64,000 nucleotides of DNA from assembly GCA_947168855.1 (NCBI GenBank), contig CAMVNO010000002.1, positions 294,752 to 358,751 on the forward strand, given 5' to 3'. This document shows positions 1 through 9,299 of this stretch, piece after piece. Under the pieces are notes generated by a model. That model saw only the letters and a program-made list of their open reading frames with translations. It was not told where the DNA came from and ran no database searches. The stretch is from an uncultured Clostridia bacterium. GTDB lineage: Bacteria; Bacillota; Clostridia; Christensenellales; CAG-138. Each line of letters starts with the position of its first letter. The first letter of the stretch is position 1. Position numbers and translations under genes: made by a program.

Positions 1-246
1 GAATATAGGGAATTCGGGCCAATCGCCGGATTCGGAAGTTGCAGATGGTTCAGGCGCAACCGTACTGCTCGGTGTCGGGATTACGATCTCAATGATATCG
101 GTTTCGATCGTCGGCTCGGGTGTTGCGGCTGGTGCTGCGGTTTCGATTGTCTGTTCCGCAAGCAGAGAGATCTTGTCTCCGAGCAGGAACGGCAATATGA
201 GAATTGCGATCGCAAGAATCGCAAGAATTATGATATGTTTCTTCAT
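1..246 (-). CDS. Partial membrane-anchored protein downstream of NlpC/P60
   Basis: Only the first 82 codons lie in the window; the C-terminus is beyond position 1. The ATG is at 246. An N-terminal hydrophobic segment (residues ~4-23, rich in Ile/Leu/Ala after MKKH) looks like a signal anchor. It is followed by a Thr/Pro/Glu-rich spacer with repeated IET and TPEP-like motifs, typical of an extracellular stalk. The gene follows the NlpC/P60 gene by 16 bases and is probably in the same transcript. In related ICEs this slot often holds a DUF4366 (CD1107-type) or similar exported protein, but the visible part is too short to assign a family. Confidence 0.6.
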   Translation of the reverse strand, partial: MKKHIIILAILAIAILILPFLLGDKISLLAEQTIETAAPAATPEPTIETDIIEIVIPTPSSTVAPEPSATSESGDWPEFPIF

Positions 247-262
247 GTGATTTTCCTTTCGC

Positions 263-2509
263 TTATTGGTACGGTCTTCCGAACATAATGATCGGGTAGT
301 TCTTGGTCTGCCACAGATCGCGCACGACGACACAGCCCTTGCTGCTGGATGCTTCAATTACCTTACCATCGCCGACATAGATGCCGACATGGTGGATCTC
401 TTTCCAACGGTGGCAGCCCTCGCATTTTTTGTTGACCCAAAAGACAAGGTCGCCGGGTTCAAGCTCCGACCATGCGACAAGCAATCCTCGGTCATGGCAG
501 TATTTCGCCTGTCCTGCGGCGTTGGTGTACATGTGATCGCCAAGCTCCGGATCGACCTCACGGATTGCCCAATACGCAAGACCGGAGCAGTCGAACTTTG
601 TGCTGCCTTTCGCACCCCATACATAGGGACAGCCGAGCTTTGTTAGAGCGGCACGAACGACATCCGCGCCTTTGCTATTGGATGGCAGATGGCTTATGAT
701 CTCGGTATAATCTGCACCGCCAAGCAGATCGACGCCGATCAGTGCGGCATAGTATTTGGTGTATGCTGGGGACATCATCTCCTCCAGAAGCTGCATCTGC
801 GATTCGTCGAAGTGATAGTATTCCGCCGCCTCCCGATACGTCATTGATCGCTGATGCACATTGACAATCAACTGCGTTACGGTCTCCGGTTCTGGGGTGT
901 TGCCGTCCGGATCGGGCGTCGGTTCCGGCGCGTCTTCCGGCACGACCTCGTGCAGTTCATAGGTAAAACCGACTGTGTTCATGACATAGAAGACGTCTCG
1001 CAATCGCTGCTCACATTCATCGTCAGGACCAAGGATAATGATCGGGTTTTCTCCTGTGGTAGACAACACCGAATAAACCGCCAGTACGTCGATCCAGTTG
1101 TTGACCGTAGCGGAATCTCCGTCGTTGTTATCACCTCTGTAAACGACCTCGAACTCATCGTGGTCGATCTCTCTTTCAAATCTCTTGATGCGTTGTTCGA
1201 TCGCGTCTTTGTATCCGTGGTCGATGCGTGTCACGATCTCGGTCATAGTTGGACCCTCCGGCGAAGCATCGTTCGACCAAAAGAGACCGAAACAAACACA
1301 GATAATTGCCGCTACAAGAGCAATGACAAGAATAATGACGACTGCAACCCAACCGCCAGCGGCGATGGCGGCGACAAGTGTTTTGATCGCGGCAATGATC
1401 GCTTTTACAGCGGCTTGGATCGCTTTTGCGGTCATTTCTGCCGCCTTTTGCGCGGCTTTCGCCGCTTTGGCAGCGACCTCTTTCGCAACCTTCGCTGCTT
1501 TTTCCGCTGCCTTTGCTGCTTTCTCACCGACCTTTTCTGCTGTCTTCACAGATTTCTCTGCGGTTTTGACAGATCGCTCAGCGGTTTTAACCGTCTTTTC
1601 GGTTGTTTTTACCGTTTTCTCGGTTGTTTTAACGGTTCCTTTCGCGCCTTGTTTGACCGATGAAACAGATCTTTGACCTGTAGCATTTGTCTTCTGCACC
1701 GGGCGCTGATCGGAACGGAACAGTCGTTGATTGTTTTGGACGGAGTGCGATTGCTGCTCCGTCTGTTGAAGCGCATGATGATCTCCTCCTTTTTGCGTGG
1801 TGTAATCGTACTGCGGCTTTGTTGCAGTATCGTAATTCGTCGGCGTAGAACCATCCGGCTGACGTTCATGCGCTTTTTCCTTTGGTTCGGTTCGCTGCTT
1901 CTGCAGGATCTCCGCTTTCTGCTGTGGAGTTATTTCTTGCGGAGCAGGGCGAGAAGAGCAAAAAGATAACTCATCCGGCTGTTTCGGTTCAGGCTGATTA
2001 TGACGCTGTAGCACATCGGCTTTTTCTTTCGGCGTGATCTCATGACCGGAGGTATCGTAGTGTGGCTCGGATTGAACCGAAGGATTGTTTGTCGGCTGAT
2101 GCAATTCAGCCATCTGCAGTTGATCATGTCTCTGTGGCTCTGTTCTCGACTGTTCCCGCCCATGGGATTCGGTTCGAGGTTGGTTTTGCTCCAAACGTTC
2201 CGTCTCTTTCTGTTCGCGCTTATTCTCCAGATCTTCCACCTTGTCACGGATCTTGTCTTCAACCTTTTCCTTGACTTTCTTCACTGCTTTCTTCGTGCCG
2301 GAATAGGCGACGGATGCGGCTTCAACGGTGTACTGCTCGGACTTCTGCGTTGCGTAATCGGACTCGGATTCGTAGCGTTCGTCTGCGGAAACGGTCCGCT
2401 CATCCACCTTGCGATAGCCGGTTTTCATGTGCCGCGGAAGCTTGCGGGAAGCATCTGCCGCCTTTGGAGCTTTCATGTGTTGACGTTCTTTGAATTTTTT
2501 CTTTTCCAT
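263..2509 (-). CDS. NlpC/P60 conjugation-associated cell-wall hydrolase (CD1108-type)
   Basis: A 748-residue membrane protein expected to open peptidoglycan for the conjugation channel. The N-terminal ~280 residues are charged and Gln-rich. Residues ~287-345 hold Lys/Thr/Ala heptad-like repeats (KTTEKTVKTTEK) that should form a coil. A transmembrane helix lies near 385-410. The C-terminal ~135 residues are an NlpC/P60 domain with catalytic Cys ~641 (FDCSGLAYW) and His ~710 (HHVGIYVGDG). The start is ATG 2509, preceded by GGAGGG; an in-frame TTG four codons upstream overlaps that Shine-Dalgarno and is less likely. It sits directly after virB4, as in Tn1549-like elements. Family membership is clear; the role in wall remodelling is inferred from the family and context. 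Confidence 0.88.
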   Translation of the reverse strand: MEKKKFKERQHMKAPKAADASRKLPRHMKTGYRKVDERTVSADERYESESDYATQKSEQYTVEAASVAYSGTKKAVKKVKEKVEDKIRDKVEDLENKREQKETERLEQNQPRTESHGREQSRTEPQRHDQLQMAELHQPTNNPSVQSEPHYDTSGHEITPKEKADVLQRHNQPEPKQPDELSFCSSRPAPQEITPQQKAEILQKQRTEPKEKAHERQPDGSTPTNYDTATKPQYDYTTQKGGDHHALQQTEQQSHSVQNNQRLFRSDQRPVQKTNATGQRSVSSVKQGAKGTVKTTEKTVKTTEKTVKTAERSVKTAEKSVKTAEKVGEKAAKAAEKAAKVAKEVAAKAAKAAQKAAEMTAKAIQAAVKAIIAAIKTLVAAIAAGGWVAVVIILVIALVAAIICVCFGLFWSNDASPEGPTMTEIVTRIDHGYKDAIEQRIKRFEREIDHDEFEVVYRGDNNDGDSATVNNWIDVLAVYSVLSTTGENPIIILGPDDECEQRLRDVFYVMNTVGFTYELHEVVPEDAPEPTPDPDGNTPEPETVTQLIVNVHQRSMTYREAAEYYHFDESQMQLLEEMMSPAYTKYYAALIGVDLLGGADYTEIISHLPSNSKGADVVRAALTKLGCPYVWGAKGSTKFDCSGLAYWAIREVDPELGDHMYTNAAGQAKYCHDRGLLVAWSELEPGDLVFWVNKKCEGCHRWKEIHHVGIYVGDGKVIEASSSKGCVVVRDLWQTKNYPIIMFGRPYQ

Positions 2510-2554
2510 GTTTCCCTCCAAAAGAAGAAGGAGCGGAAGCCCGCTCCCATACTC

Positions 2555-4888
2555 TTATGCCTCAATCGTCTCCTTCGGCTTGGTCGTCATGACCTTGTAA
2601 AGCTTCGTATCTTTCGGGAAGTGGTTCTCGAACGGTACGATGTTCCCGGCGCATTTCAGAAGTCCCTTACCGGCGTCAGCATTGGTCACATACGAAAGCT
2701 GCGTTTCCGAGATGCCGAGCAGCTTTGCAAGCTCAATTCGGTCTGTCGCCGCCTGATTCAAAAGCGTGATAAACTCGCTGTTTGCAAGCATCGTGCGCGC
2801 GGTGTGCGACTGCAGCAGGTCCTCGATGTTCTGCGAAATGCCGGTATAGCAGGCGTTATGTTTCCGCGCGCGTTTCCATTGCTCGAACAAGAAGTTGGAG
2901 CTGTATTCGTTGGCGAACAGCAGATAGATCTCGTCGATGAACACATAGGTCGGACGACCTTTCTTCTTGTTCCGCACGATTCGGTTGTAGATCGAATCGA
3001 GAACGACGAGCATACCGACCGTCTTCAACGCCTTGCCGAGATCGCGGATGTCATAGCAGATCAGACTGCTTTCCGTATTGACATTGGTGGGCTTTGCGAA
3101 GGTATCAAGCGAACCGTCCGTAAATAGCTCGATCGCAAGAGCGACGTCCTTCGCTTCGGGTTCGGGCTGCTTCAACAACTCCTTGTGGAAGTCCTTGAGC
3201 GTCGGAACCTTGCCGGTGCAGCCGCGCTTGATAAACGGGCGATACACGATCTGCGTACAGCGGTCGATCAGCGACTTTTCCTTTGCAGAAAGCTTTCCGG
3301 AACCGACAAGCTGTTCGCAGAGCGAGAGGATAAACTCGCTCTTCAAAAGCACTGGGTTCTCTGAATCTGCATATTCAGATTCCATATCCATTGCGTTGAT
3401 GTGGTTCTTGGAATCGGCAGCGATATTGATGACCTCGCCGCCGAGCGCACGGACAAGCCGATCGTATTCGCGTTCCGGGTCGATGATAATTACATCACCC
3501 TGATTCCGAAGAACAAGCTGAATGATTTCGTCTTTGGCAAAGAACGACTTACCGGAACCGGACACACCGAGTACAAACCCGTTGCCGTTCAACAGCGAAC
3601 TGCGGTTGACAAACAGCAGGTTCTTGCTGATCGCATTCTGCCCGCAGTAGATGCCTTCCGGGTGATTGATTTCCTGTGCCTGAAACGGCATAAAGACCGC
3701 CGCGGATTCCGTGGTAAGCGTTCGTAGGGCATTGATCTTCCGTAGCCCATACGGAAGCGTGGTATTCAGTCCGTCAAGCTGCTGATACTTCAGCGTCTGG
3801 AACTGGCAGATGTGCTTTCGCGCAACGGAGAGCAGCGCTTCCGTGTCGGTATCCAACTGCTTCTTGCTGTCAGCGACGTGGATTAGCGTGACGGTCACAA
3901 ACATCATGCGCTGATCGCGGGATGTGAGATCGTCCAGAAACTCTTTGGATTCCTTACGCTGTTGTTCAAGGTCATACGGGACGACCGCGGAAAAGTTGTT
4001 GTTCTTGTTCTGCTTGCGCTGCCAGTTCGTGATCTCTGTTTCCGTGCCGAGCAGCTTGCGCTCGACCTCTTTGACCGCTTCATCCGTGGGGATCGGGATA
4101 ATGTCAATTGACAGCATAAGATTCCTGTTGATGTCGCAGAGTTCGGATACCATGGAATCCTTGAGAAACGACGGGAATTCCTGCAGATACAGAACACGCG
4201 CATACTTTTTGCCGATCTTGATATGATCACTTTTGACCGTCATGCTGTCGGGACAGATGGCGTCCGTAAACGAGTGTCCGCGCTTCATGAGATCCTTCAT
4301 ATCGAAATGGTAACTATCCTCCCGTCCGATCCGGAAGAAGTCGTGAAAGACGCGCATCCGATCCACAACATCAATTTCATACAGCTTCGAGGATAGCCCG
4401 GCAAAGCGGGAAGCAAGCTCGGTATAGACGCGGGAGAAGAAGGTCTTCGCCTCCTCATAGGATTTCTTGATCACGGACACCGTGATATACTTTTCCTGCA
4501 AGATCCCGTTGCCGCGAATGGCGGCGTCCATAATCATGCTGTTGTACTCGTCACGGTATTCGTCGAGACCGTCGTCCGCGTGTTGGATCAGATTCCTTGC
4601 AAAACTGCTCTTCGTCATACGACGGTTATTGATCGTGATCTTAGTCGTCGCGCCGATCTCCAGTGCGTTCAGCAGCTCGCAGTACGCCAGAAACATGGCG
4701 AGCTGATCGTCCCGTGCCGCAACGGAGTAGTTGACGTCCGTGAATCGGAATGTGCGCGAGAACTTGTTACCGACCTGAAAGGTTCCGTCCTTCCAGATCT
4801 TTTTGATCGGGATGGTTTCCTGTACAGAAGAAGGAACCTTGAACGGTTCCTTCTCAGACTTCAGTATTTGATTGAGCGTTTTAATCAA
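2555..4888 (-). CDS. virB4: VirB4/TraC-like conjugation ATPase
   Basis: A 777-residue cytoplasmic ATPase that powers assembly of, or substrate passage through, the type IV secretion channel. The Walker A motif GVSGSGKSF is near residue 444 and Walker B (YVFIDEIYLLF) near 649. A motif with W-K-R-A-R-K-H and a QN-rich stretch after Walker B is usual for VirB4 proteins. Length is normal for the Gram-positive family. The first codons overlap the end of the PrgI gene by 8 bases, indicating translational coupling. The next gene downstream is the NlpC/P60 hydrolase. No domain appears damaged. Confidence 0.93.
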   Translation of the reverse strand: MIKTLNQILKSEKEPFKVPSSVQETIPIKKIWKDGTFQVGNKFSRTFRFTDVNYSVAARDDQLAMFLAYCELLNALEIGATTKITINNRRMTKSSFARNLIQHADDGLDEYRDEYNSMIMDAAIRGNGILQEKYITVSVIKKSYEEAKTFFSRVYTELASRFAGLSSKLYEIDVVDRMRVFHDFFRIGREDSYHFDMKDLMKRGHSFTDAICPDSMTVKSDHIKIGKKYARVLYLQEFPSFLKDSMVSELCDINRNLMLSIDIIPIPTDEAVKEVERKLLGTETEITNWQRKQNKNNNFSAVVPYDLEQQRKESKEFLDDLTSRDQRMMFVTVTLIHVADSKKQLDTDTEALLSVARKHICQFQTLKYQQLDGLNTTLPYGLRKINALRTLTTESAAVFMPFQAQEINHPEGIYCGQNAISKNLLFVNRSSLLNGNGFVLGVSGSGKSFFAKDEIIQLVLRNQGDVIIIDPEREYDRLVRALGGEVINIAADSKNHINAMDMESEYADSENPVLLKSEFILSLCEQLVGSGKLSAKEKSLIDRCTQIVYRPFIKRGCTGKVPTLKDFHKELLKQPEPEAKDVALAIELFTDGSLDTFAKPTNVNTESSLICYDIRDLGKALKTVGMLVVLDSIYNRIVRNKKKGRPTYVFIDEIYLLFANEYSSNFLFEQWKRARKHNACYTGISQNIEDLLQSHTARTMLANSEFITLLNQAATDRIELAKLLGISETQLSYVTNADAGKGLLKCAGNIVPFENHFPKDTKLYKVMTTKPKETIEA

Positions 4889-5234
4889 CGCGCAGCACCT
4901 CCTTTAATTTTCCGCTTGACAGGATCGAGGCGTATAGGTTCGTGGGCTTCGAGATCAGTTGCTTCGGCATGAGAAACTCGGACTGGATATATGCCCGGAT
5001 AAACTGTTCGGCGGTCATGCCGTGGTATTTCACAAAACCGAGGATCGCAAACGGGAACGCGGCAACGACGCACAGCCAACTGACGGTTTCCGTACCGAGC
5101 ACGTTCCGCAGTCCAAAATACACGCCGATCGCAACGCCGACGGCCAGTACCGCAAAGATGAACTGACGCAGCGACAAGCCCATGAAGATCGACTCCTGAT
5201 AGTCGCGGATCTCTTTGTTGATTTTGATTTCCAA
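4881..5234 (-). CDS. PrgI family membrane protein (T4SS component)
   Basis: A 117-residue protein with two transmembrane helices, about residues 25-45 and 50-70, preceded by a short charged N-terminus (EIKINKEIRDYQESI). The IRDYQE pattern, two helices and position between VirB6 and VirB4 match the PrgI family (VirB3-like) of conjugation machines. The start codon is TTG at 5234, with AAAGGAG seven bases upstream and no better ATG. Its end overlaps virB4. Likely a small inner-membrane subunit that anchors the VirB4 ATPase; this is inference from family and position. Confidence 0.85.
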   Translation of the reverse strand: MEIKINKEIRDYQESIFMGLSLRQFIFAVLAVGVAIGVYFGLRNVLGTETVSWLCVVAAFPFAILGFVKYHGMTAEQFIRAYIQSEFLMPKQLISKPTNLYASILSSGKLKEVLRVD

Positions 5235-5256
5235 TGTGGTCTCCTTTCATATGGTA

Positions 5257-6096
5257 TTAGAACCCGATCATTTCCTTGACCACCCGATCGCTCATTTTGA
5301 CCGCGCCGACAAGCACAAGGAAGTTGAAGATCAGTTGGAACAGGAACGCCCATACAACCGTCGTCACATCCCCATTCGTATTGATCGGCGGGTTCTCTGT
5401 CAGCACCGAATAGACGATACAGGCAAGAATAATAACGACACCCTGCAGGCACACCCCGGCATACGATTTCAGGAACTGACGTCCGACCTGGGATGTGCCT
5501 TCGCCTGCAAACGACGCAAGCGGGATCGGAGCGACAGCGGTGTACATAAAGATCTTAAAAATGCGTGAGTAAACGGTGAGAATCATTACAAACGACAGCA
5601 CCGTTACGAGAAGCGCACCGATCAGCGCCACGATCCACAGCGGAATGCTGTCGAGGAAGGAGCATTGATTGATCTTCTGCGCGATCGCATCCGGCAGCGT
5701 GATTCCGGTCGTCAGAACGCCTCCGGCATGAGCGGAGATGTTGTTGAGAATTCCGTGCCCGATCTTGAAGATGCCGGTCAGAATGTCCATGCTGTAGCCG
5801 ACAACCGCTTTCGCAATGGCAAAGCGGATAAACAGCTTCAGAGCGACCTCCGGACGCTTGATCTCCGAAAAGTTGGTGGTCGTTTTCACCACACCGACGA
5901 TAAAGAACAGAACGAGCAGCGCATACGCGATGGCTTTCAGCCCGCCTTGAATGTTGGCGATTGAACTCCATACAGCACCGCCCCGGATGTTCTGTGGGGA
6001 TGTGGTCAGAAGCGTCCAGATGGTCTGCATAGCTTCCGACCAAAAATTGAGTGTGTAGTTCAGAATGTCTATGATCCAGTTACCGGATGACTGCAA
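5257..6096 (-). CDS. VirB6/TrbL-like multi-spanning conjugation protein (CD0411-type)
   Basis: About 279 residues with five or six hydrophobic segments spread over the whole length, consistent with a polytopic channel protein of the VirB6/TrbL class. It lies between Maff2 and PrgI, the standard slot in this ICE family. The start is best taken as TTG 6096, eight bases after a perfect AGGAGG. The in-frame GTG at 6105 overlaps the Shine-Dalgarno itself. It probably forms the membrane pore through which DNA and protein pass. Family assignment rests on topology and synteny more than on short motifs. Confidence 0.82.
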   Translation of the reverse strand: MQSSGNWIIDILNYTLNFWSEAMQTIWTLLTTSPQNIRGGAVWSSIANIQGGLKAIAYALLVLFFIVGVVKTTTNFSEIKRPEVALKLFIRFAIAKAVVGYSMDILTGIFKIGHGILNNISAHAGGVLTTGITLPDAIAQKINQCSFLDSIPLWIVALIGALLVTVLSFVMILTVYSRIFKIFMYTAVAPIPLASFAGEGTSQVGRQFLKSYAGVCLQGVVIILACIVYSVLTENPPINTNGDVTTVVWAFLFQLIFNFLVLVGAVKMSDRVVKEMIGF

Positions 6097-6116
6097 AAGC
6101 GTCACCTCCTTCTCGG

Positions 6117-6141
6117 CAGGGCAGGCGTTGTGCCTGCCCTG
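6117..6141 (-). other. Strong GC hairpin between Maff2 and VirB6 genes
   Basis: A perfect stem of at least eight pairs (6119-6126 with 6132-6139, extendable by two) with a five-base loop. No T-run follows on the minus strand, so it is not a simple terminator. It may be an mRNA processing or stability element that lets the abundant Maff2-type subunit be expressed differently from the downstream genes. Confidence 0.5.
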
Positions 6142-6152
6142 TCGTTATGAAA

Positions 6153-6455
6153 TCAACCGGTGATCAAGGACAGGATCTCTTTGGTAAAGGTAATGACGAT
6201 GCCGCCGGCAATCGTCAGCATACCGTTTGCTCTCTGCGAGGGATCGTGCGACTTTAAGCTGAGACCAAGCTGCAGAATGCCGAAGCCGAGCAGGATGATA
6301 CCGATCGCACGGATAAATCCGAAGATAAAGTCGCTCAGGTTATTGACGACAGCGATCGGATCGTCATCCGCAAATGCAGCCGTTGCAAAGGTGAAGGTCA
6401 ATATGATCGCGCAGAAGATGCAAAAGATCATGCGGGTTCGCTTGGTAAGTTTCAT
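6153..6455 (-). CDS. Maff2 family small membrane protein
   Basis: A 100-residue protein with an N-terminal hydrophobic signal-like segment ending near ATAAFA (residues ~8-28), a second helix around 42-66 and a third hydrophobic stretch at the C-terminus. Maff2 proteins sit upstream of VirB6 in Tn1549-type ICEs and have the size and topology of VirB2-like pilin or channel subunits. The ATG has AGGAGG ten bases upstream. A strong hairpin follows the stop. The pilin-like role is inferred. Confidence 0.82.
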   Translation of the reverse strand: MKLTKRTRMIFCIFCAIILTFTFATAAFADDDPIAVVNNLSDFIFGFIRAIGIILLGFGILQLGLSLKSHDPSQRANGMLTIAGGIVITFTKEILSLITG

Positions 6456-6479
6456 ATAGTGGTTTCCTCCTAAAGATGG

Positions 6480-8285
6480 TCAAATGTTTGGCTTTGGTTG
6501 GTTCGTATTCTCTCGTTCTGATTGTTCTTCAATCATTTCGAGGATCTCATCGGACGAGAGAACAACATACGATTCGTCGTCCATTATGATGGATTCAGGA
6601 TCGAAGGAGAGCGGCGCAAGCCCATGTTCGTATGGCTCTGCGCCGCCGTCGGCGGTGAGCATGATGTTTGGATGCTTCAAGAGATCGTACTTTTCATCCA
6701 TGATTGCGTTTTCACCGCGGATAAACAGAAGCGCATAGCGGTTGTCCAACATTCGCACTTCGTCCGGCGTCATGAGATTCCGTCCGATCAACTGCGTGTT
6801 CTTACTATGGCTTCCGCTTTTTCCTTTGGAATCGGTGAACGCATCGGTGCTGATCGTTTCCTTGCCAAGCTTCTTGCTGACAAGTTCGTGGGTGCTGTCC
6901 TCGTTGCCTCCGAGATACAAAAACTCGTCACAGTTACCGATGATGCTTTCCCACTGCTTTTCATATAGCGCTTTCAGCTGGGCAATGTTCTGGATGATAA
7001 TGCTGACAGAAATCTCTCTTGAGCGCATGGTCGCAAGCAGTTTGTCGAATTCATCCGGAAGCGCGACGTTTGCAAATTCATCCATGACGAAATGCACATG
7101 AATGGGGAGTCTGCCATCGTGTATGCGGTCGGCTGAGTAATACAGTTCCTGAAACAACTGCGTGTAGAGCATACCGACAATATAGTTTAGGGAGCTGTCG
7201 TTATCCGGAACGATCGCAAACAGCGCTGTCTTCTTTTCTCCGAGGGAGGGGAGATCCAATTCGTCCTGTGATGTGATTGACGCGATCTGCGGCAGATTGA
7301 ACCTCTCCAATCGGACGGCAAGGGAGATCAGGATCGACTTCGCCGTTTTGCCTGCCGCCATCTTGAAGATGTTATACTGCCTGACAGCAAGGTTGTCGGG
7401 TTCTTCCGCTTCCAATCGGTCGAACAGCTCATCCAGAACGCTTTGATAGGATTCATCTTCCTCGCGAACCTCTGCAGCGTTCAGCATATCCATGATCATG
7501 GAAAAGTTCTGTTCCTCTTTCGGTGCACAGTACAGGAGGTAGAGAATCAACGCTTCCAGCAGCGCCGTTTCGCTTTTTTCCCAGAAGGGATCGTTGTTGG
7601 ACGCTCCCTTCGGCGTGGTGTTTCGTACAAGGTTCGTTACGAGCTTCAAAACATCCGTTTCCGAGCGAAGATAGGCAAACGGGTTATAACTGTGACTTCG
7701 TTCCGGGTTAATGAGATCCAGCACCCGAATCTCGTATCCTTTTGATTCGAGCAGCTTCCCGGTGTCGCGTAACAGCTCACCTTTTGGATCAAGGCATACA
7801 AAAGAAGTGTTGGCTTGCATGATGTTCGGCTTTGCATAGAATCGTGTTTTACCGGAACCGCTTCCGCCAACGACAAGTACGTTGATATTACGGCGGTGCT
7901 TTCGTCCATTCAGACCGATCCGCACATGGTTCGACAGCAGTTTGTTTAGATCGGGTTGCTTCGCCGCATACTTGTGATTGATTTCTCTTGCCGTTCCCCA
8001 CTTTGCAGAACCGTGTTCCTCTCCGCGCCGGTAGTTCTGTTTGGATGCAAAGTAGATGCTGATTCCCATCCCATAGATCAGCAGAAACAGGAAGATGGTT
8101 TTCGGGCTGTCCTTGCACCATCGGATTGCAAACGGTTCCTTCATCCCGTTTGACAGTCCTTCAAGAATGCCCCTTAACCCGGTGGAAATAGAAGGAGCGA
8201 CAAGCAATGCCGCCCAAATCACCGGAAGCAACCCGACACCAATCAAGACAAATGCAGTTCTTCGATCTTCGTTTGCCTTGTTCAT
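6480..8285 (-). CDS. virD4: VirD4/TraG type IV coupling protein
   Basis: A 601-residue coupling ATPase that brings the relaxase-DNA complex to the channel. Two N-terminal transmembrane helices (~12-35 and ~57-78) anchor the protein. The Walker A motif VVGGSGSGKTRF lies near residue 142 and Walker B (HFVMDEFANV) near 400. The RSREIS...IIQNIAQL segment after Walker B is characteristic of TraG/VirD4. The ATG overlaps the stop of the preceding 62-residue gene by four bases. Length and motifs are intact. The C-terminal ~60 residues are acidic and low in complexity, possibly a substrate-contact tail. Confidence 0.94.
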   Translation of the reverse strand: MNKANEDRRTAFVLIGVGLLPVIWAALLVAPSISTGLRGILEGLSNGMKEPFAIRWCKDSPKTIFLFLLIYGMGISIYFASKQNYRRGEEHGSAKWGTAREINHKYAAKQPDLNKLLSNHVRIGLNGRKHRRNINVLVVGGSGSGKTRFYAKPNIMQANTSFVCLDPKGELLRDTGKLLESKGYEIRVLDLINPERSHSYNPFAYLRSETDVLKLVTNLVRNTTPKGASNNDPFWEKSETALLEALILYLLYCAPKEEQNFSMIMDMLNAAEVREEDESYQSVLDELFDRLEAEEPDNLAVRQYNIFKMAAGKTAKSILISLAVRLERFNLPQIASITSQDELDLPSLGEKKTALFAIVPDNDSSLNYIVGMLYTQLFQELYYSADRIHDGRLPIHVHFVMDEFANVALPDEFDKLLATMRSREISVSIIIQNIAQLKALYEKQWESIIGNCDEFLYLGGNEDSTHELVSKKLGKETISTDAFTDSKGKSGSHSKNTQLIGRNLMTPDEVRMLDNRYALLFIRGENAIMDEKYDLLKHPNIMLTADGGAEPYEHGLAPLSFDPESIIMDDESYVVLSSDEILEMIEEQSERENTNQPKPNI

Positions 8286-8470
8286 CGCTCAGGATCATGC
8301 CGATGCTTTTTCCGCTTTTTCTGCGGCGCATCCATGACGTTAATCAATGTTTCATCAACGAACTCAGTGTCTTTTCCTTGTTCTTGGAGCTCGTTCCGCT
8401 TGTCGTTCAGCACGTTCAGGATCAGTCCATGCTGATATTCGTCTACTTCAATGATCCGCTTTTCGCCCAT
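8282..8470 (-). CDS. Small conserved-position ICE protein, function unknown
   Basis: A 62-residue soluble, charged protein with a basic C-terminus (KKRKKHRHDPER). ATG 8470 is chosen because AGGAG lies eight bases upstream; the TTG two codons earlier is too close to that site. It overlaps virD4 by four bases and follows the ArdC-like gene by two, so it is translated as part of the transfer operon. No family recognised. A role as a coupling-protein accessory is possible from position only. Confidence 0.65.
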   Translation of the reverse strand: MGEKRIIEVDEYQHGLILNVLNDKRNELQEQGKDTEFVDETLINVMDAPQKKRKKHRHDPER

Positions 8471-8472
8471 GC

Positions 8473-9297
8473 TCAACGCTCCTCTTGCTTCTGCGCTCGC
8501 TGCTTTTGAAGGTTTTTGTCAATCCGCTCATAAATGTTGCAATAGAGTTTTCTTGCATCCATCAGCAGATTCCGCAGTTCACGCGGCTCTTTCTTCTGGA
8601 AAGCAGAAAAGTCATAGTCGAATGGTTCGGGCATGAGGGAGTAACGGTAGCAGACGGTGATGCCAACACATTCCGCAACAAACAGATCGGCTCCGTCGGC
8701 AATGGCATATTCGCGACTGACCGAATACAACAGTTGATCGGCATCCAACCTTTGGTTCGCTTCAATCTTATTTGTATCGGGGTTATACTGCGCATCCTTT
8801 ACGTGATCATTCCATTCGATCGGGATCTCTGACTTGGTAAGCAATGCTTTGATAACCGCTTTTGCAGGCGGATACTGCTTGCTGCGAAGGTCTTTTCCGT
8901 AAGTTTGAGAGACATCAAAGACGGGCTTCAAATCGAAGTTGGAGCGGGTCGTGCCATCTTCCCGCGTGTATTCGCCCTTCGTTTCCAAAATGACGATGGC
9001 CTTTTCGCCTCTCATGACCGTTCTGTCTCGCTTGCTCCATTCATCGAAGCTACGGAGCTCCCTTGCATCGGATCTCTGCGCGCCGACAAGAAGGACATTA
9101 GAAACACCCATCTTGCCGAATACCGCCTGACGCTTCAGGTGATCGTTCATGTTTTTCGGATCGGAGAAGACGTGCATGGTCTGCGATTCTATGAACGAGT
9201 ATGCCATATCCCGCTGATTTTGCTTCTTGGCTGCCCATGCAGAACGTTCCTCCGGTGTTATAGGATTTCTGTAGACTTGATCGTTTTTGGTTTCCAT
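8473..9297 (-). CDS. ArdC-like (DUF1738-type N-terminal domain) protein
   Basis: A 274-residue soluble protein. Residues ~60-150 carry the ArdC N-terminal pattern: NVLLVGAQRSDA, then a W-containing segment (SFDEWSKRD), then VMRGEKAIVILE and VFDVSQT. Classical ArdC couples this ssDNA-binding region to a C-terminal metalloprotease with an HExxH motif. No HExxH is seen here, so only the N-terminal function is likely. ArdC proteins protect incoming transfer DNA from restriction. It lies between PcfB and VirD4. The C-terminal half is unassigned. A second ArdC-like region occurs at the start of the 2,350-residue protein in this same element. Confidence 0.7.
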   Translation of the reverse strand: METKNDQVYRNPITPEERSAWAAKKQNQRDMAYSFIESQTMHVFSDPKNMNDHLKRQAVFGKMGVSNVLLVGAQRSDARELRSFDEWSKRDRTVMRGEKAIVILETKGEYTREDGTTRSNFDLKPVFDVSQTYGKDLRSKQYPPAKAVIKALLTKSEIPIEWNDHVKDAQYNPDTNKIEANQRLDADQLLYSVSREYAIADGADLFVAECVGITVCYRYSLMPEPFDYDFSAFQKKEPRELRNLLMDARKLYCNIYERIDKNLQKQRAQKQEER

Positions 9298-9299
9298 GT

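Noticed and set aside
854..1663. Plus-strand frame of 269 codons opposite the NlpC/P60 gene
   Set aside because: Cys/Arg/Phe-rich translation antisense to the Ala/Lys repeats of a well-supported gene; no start signal.
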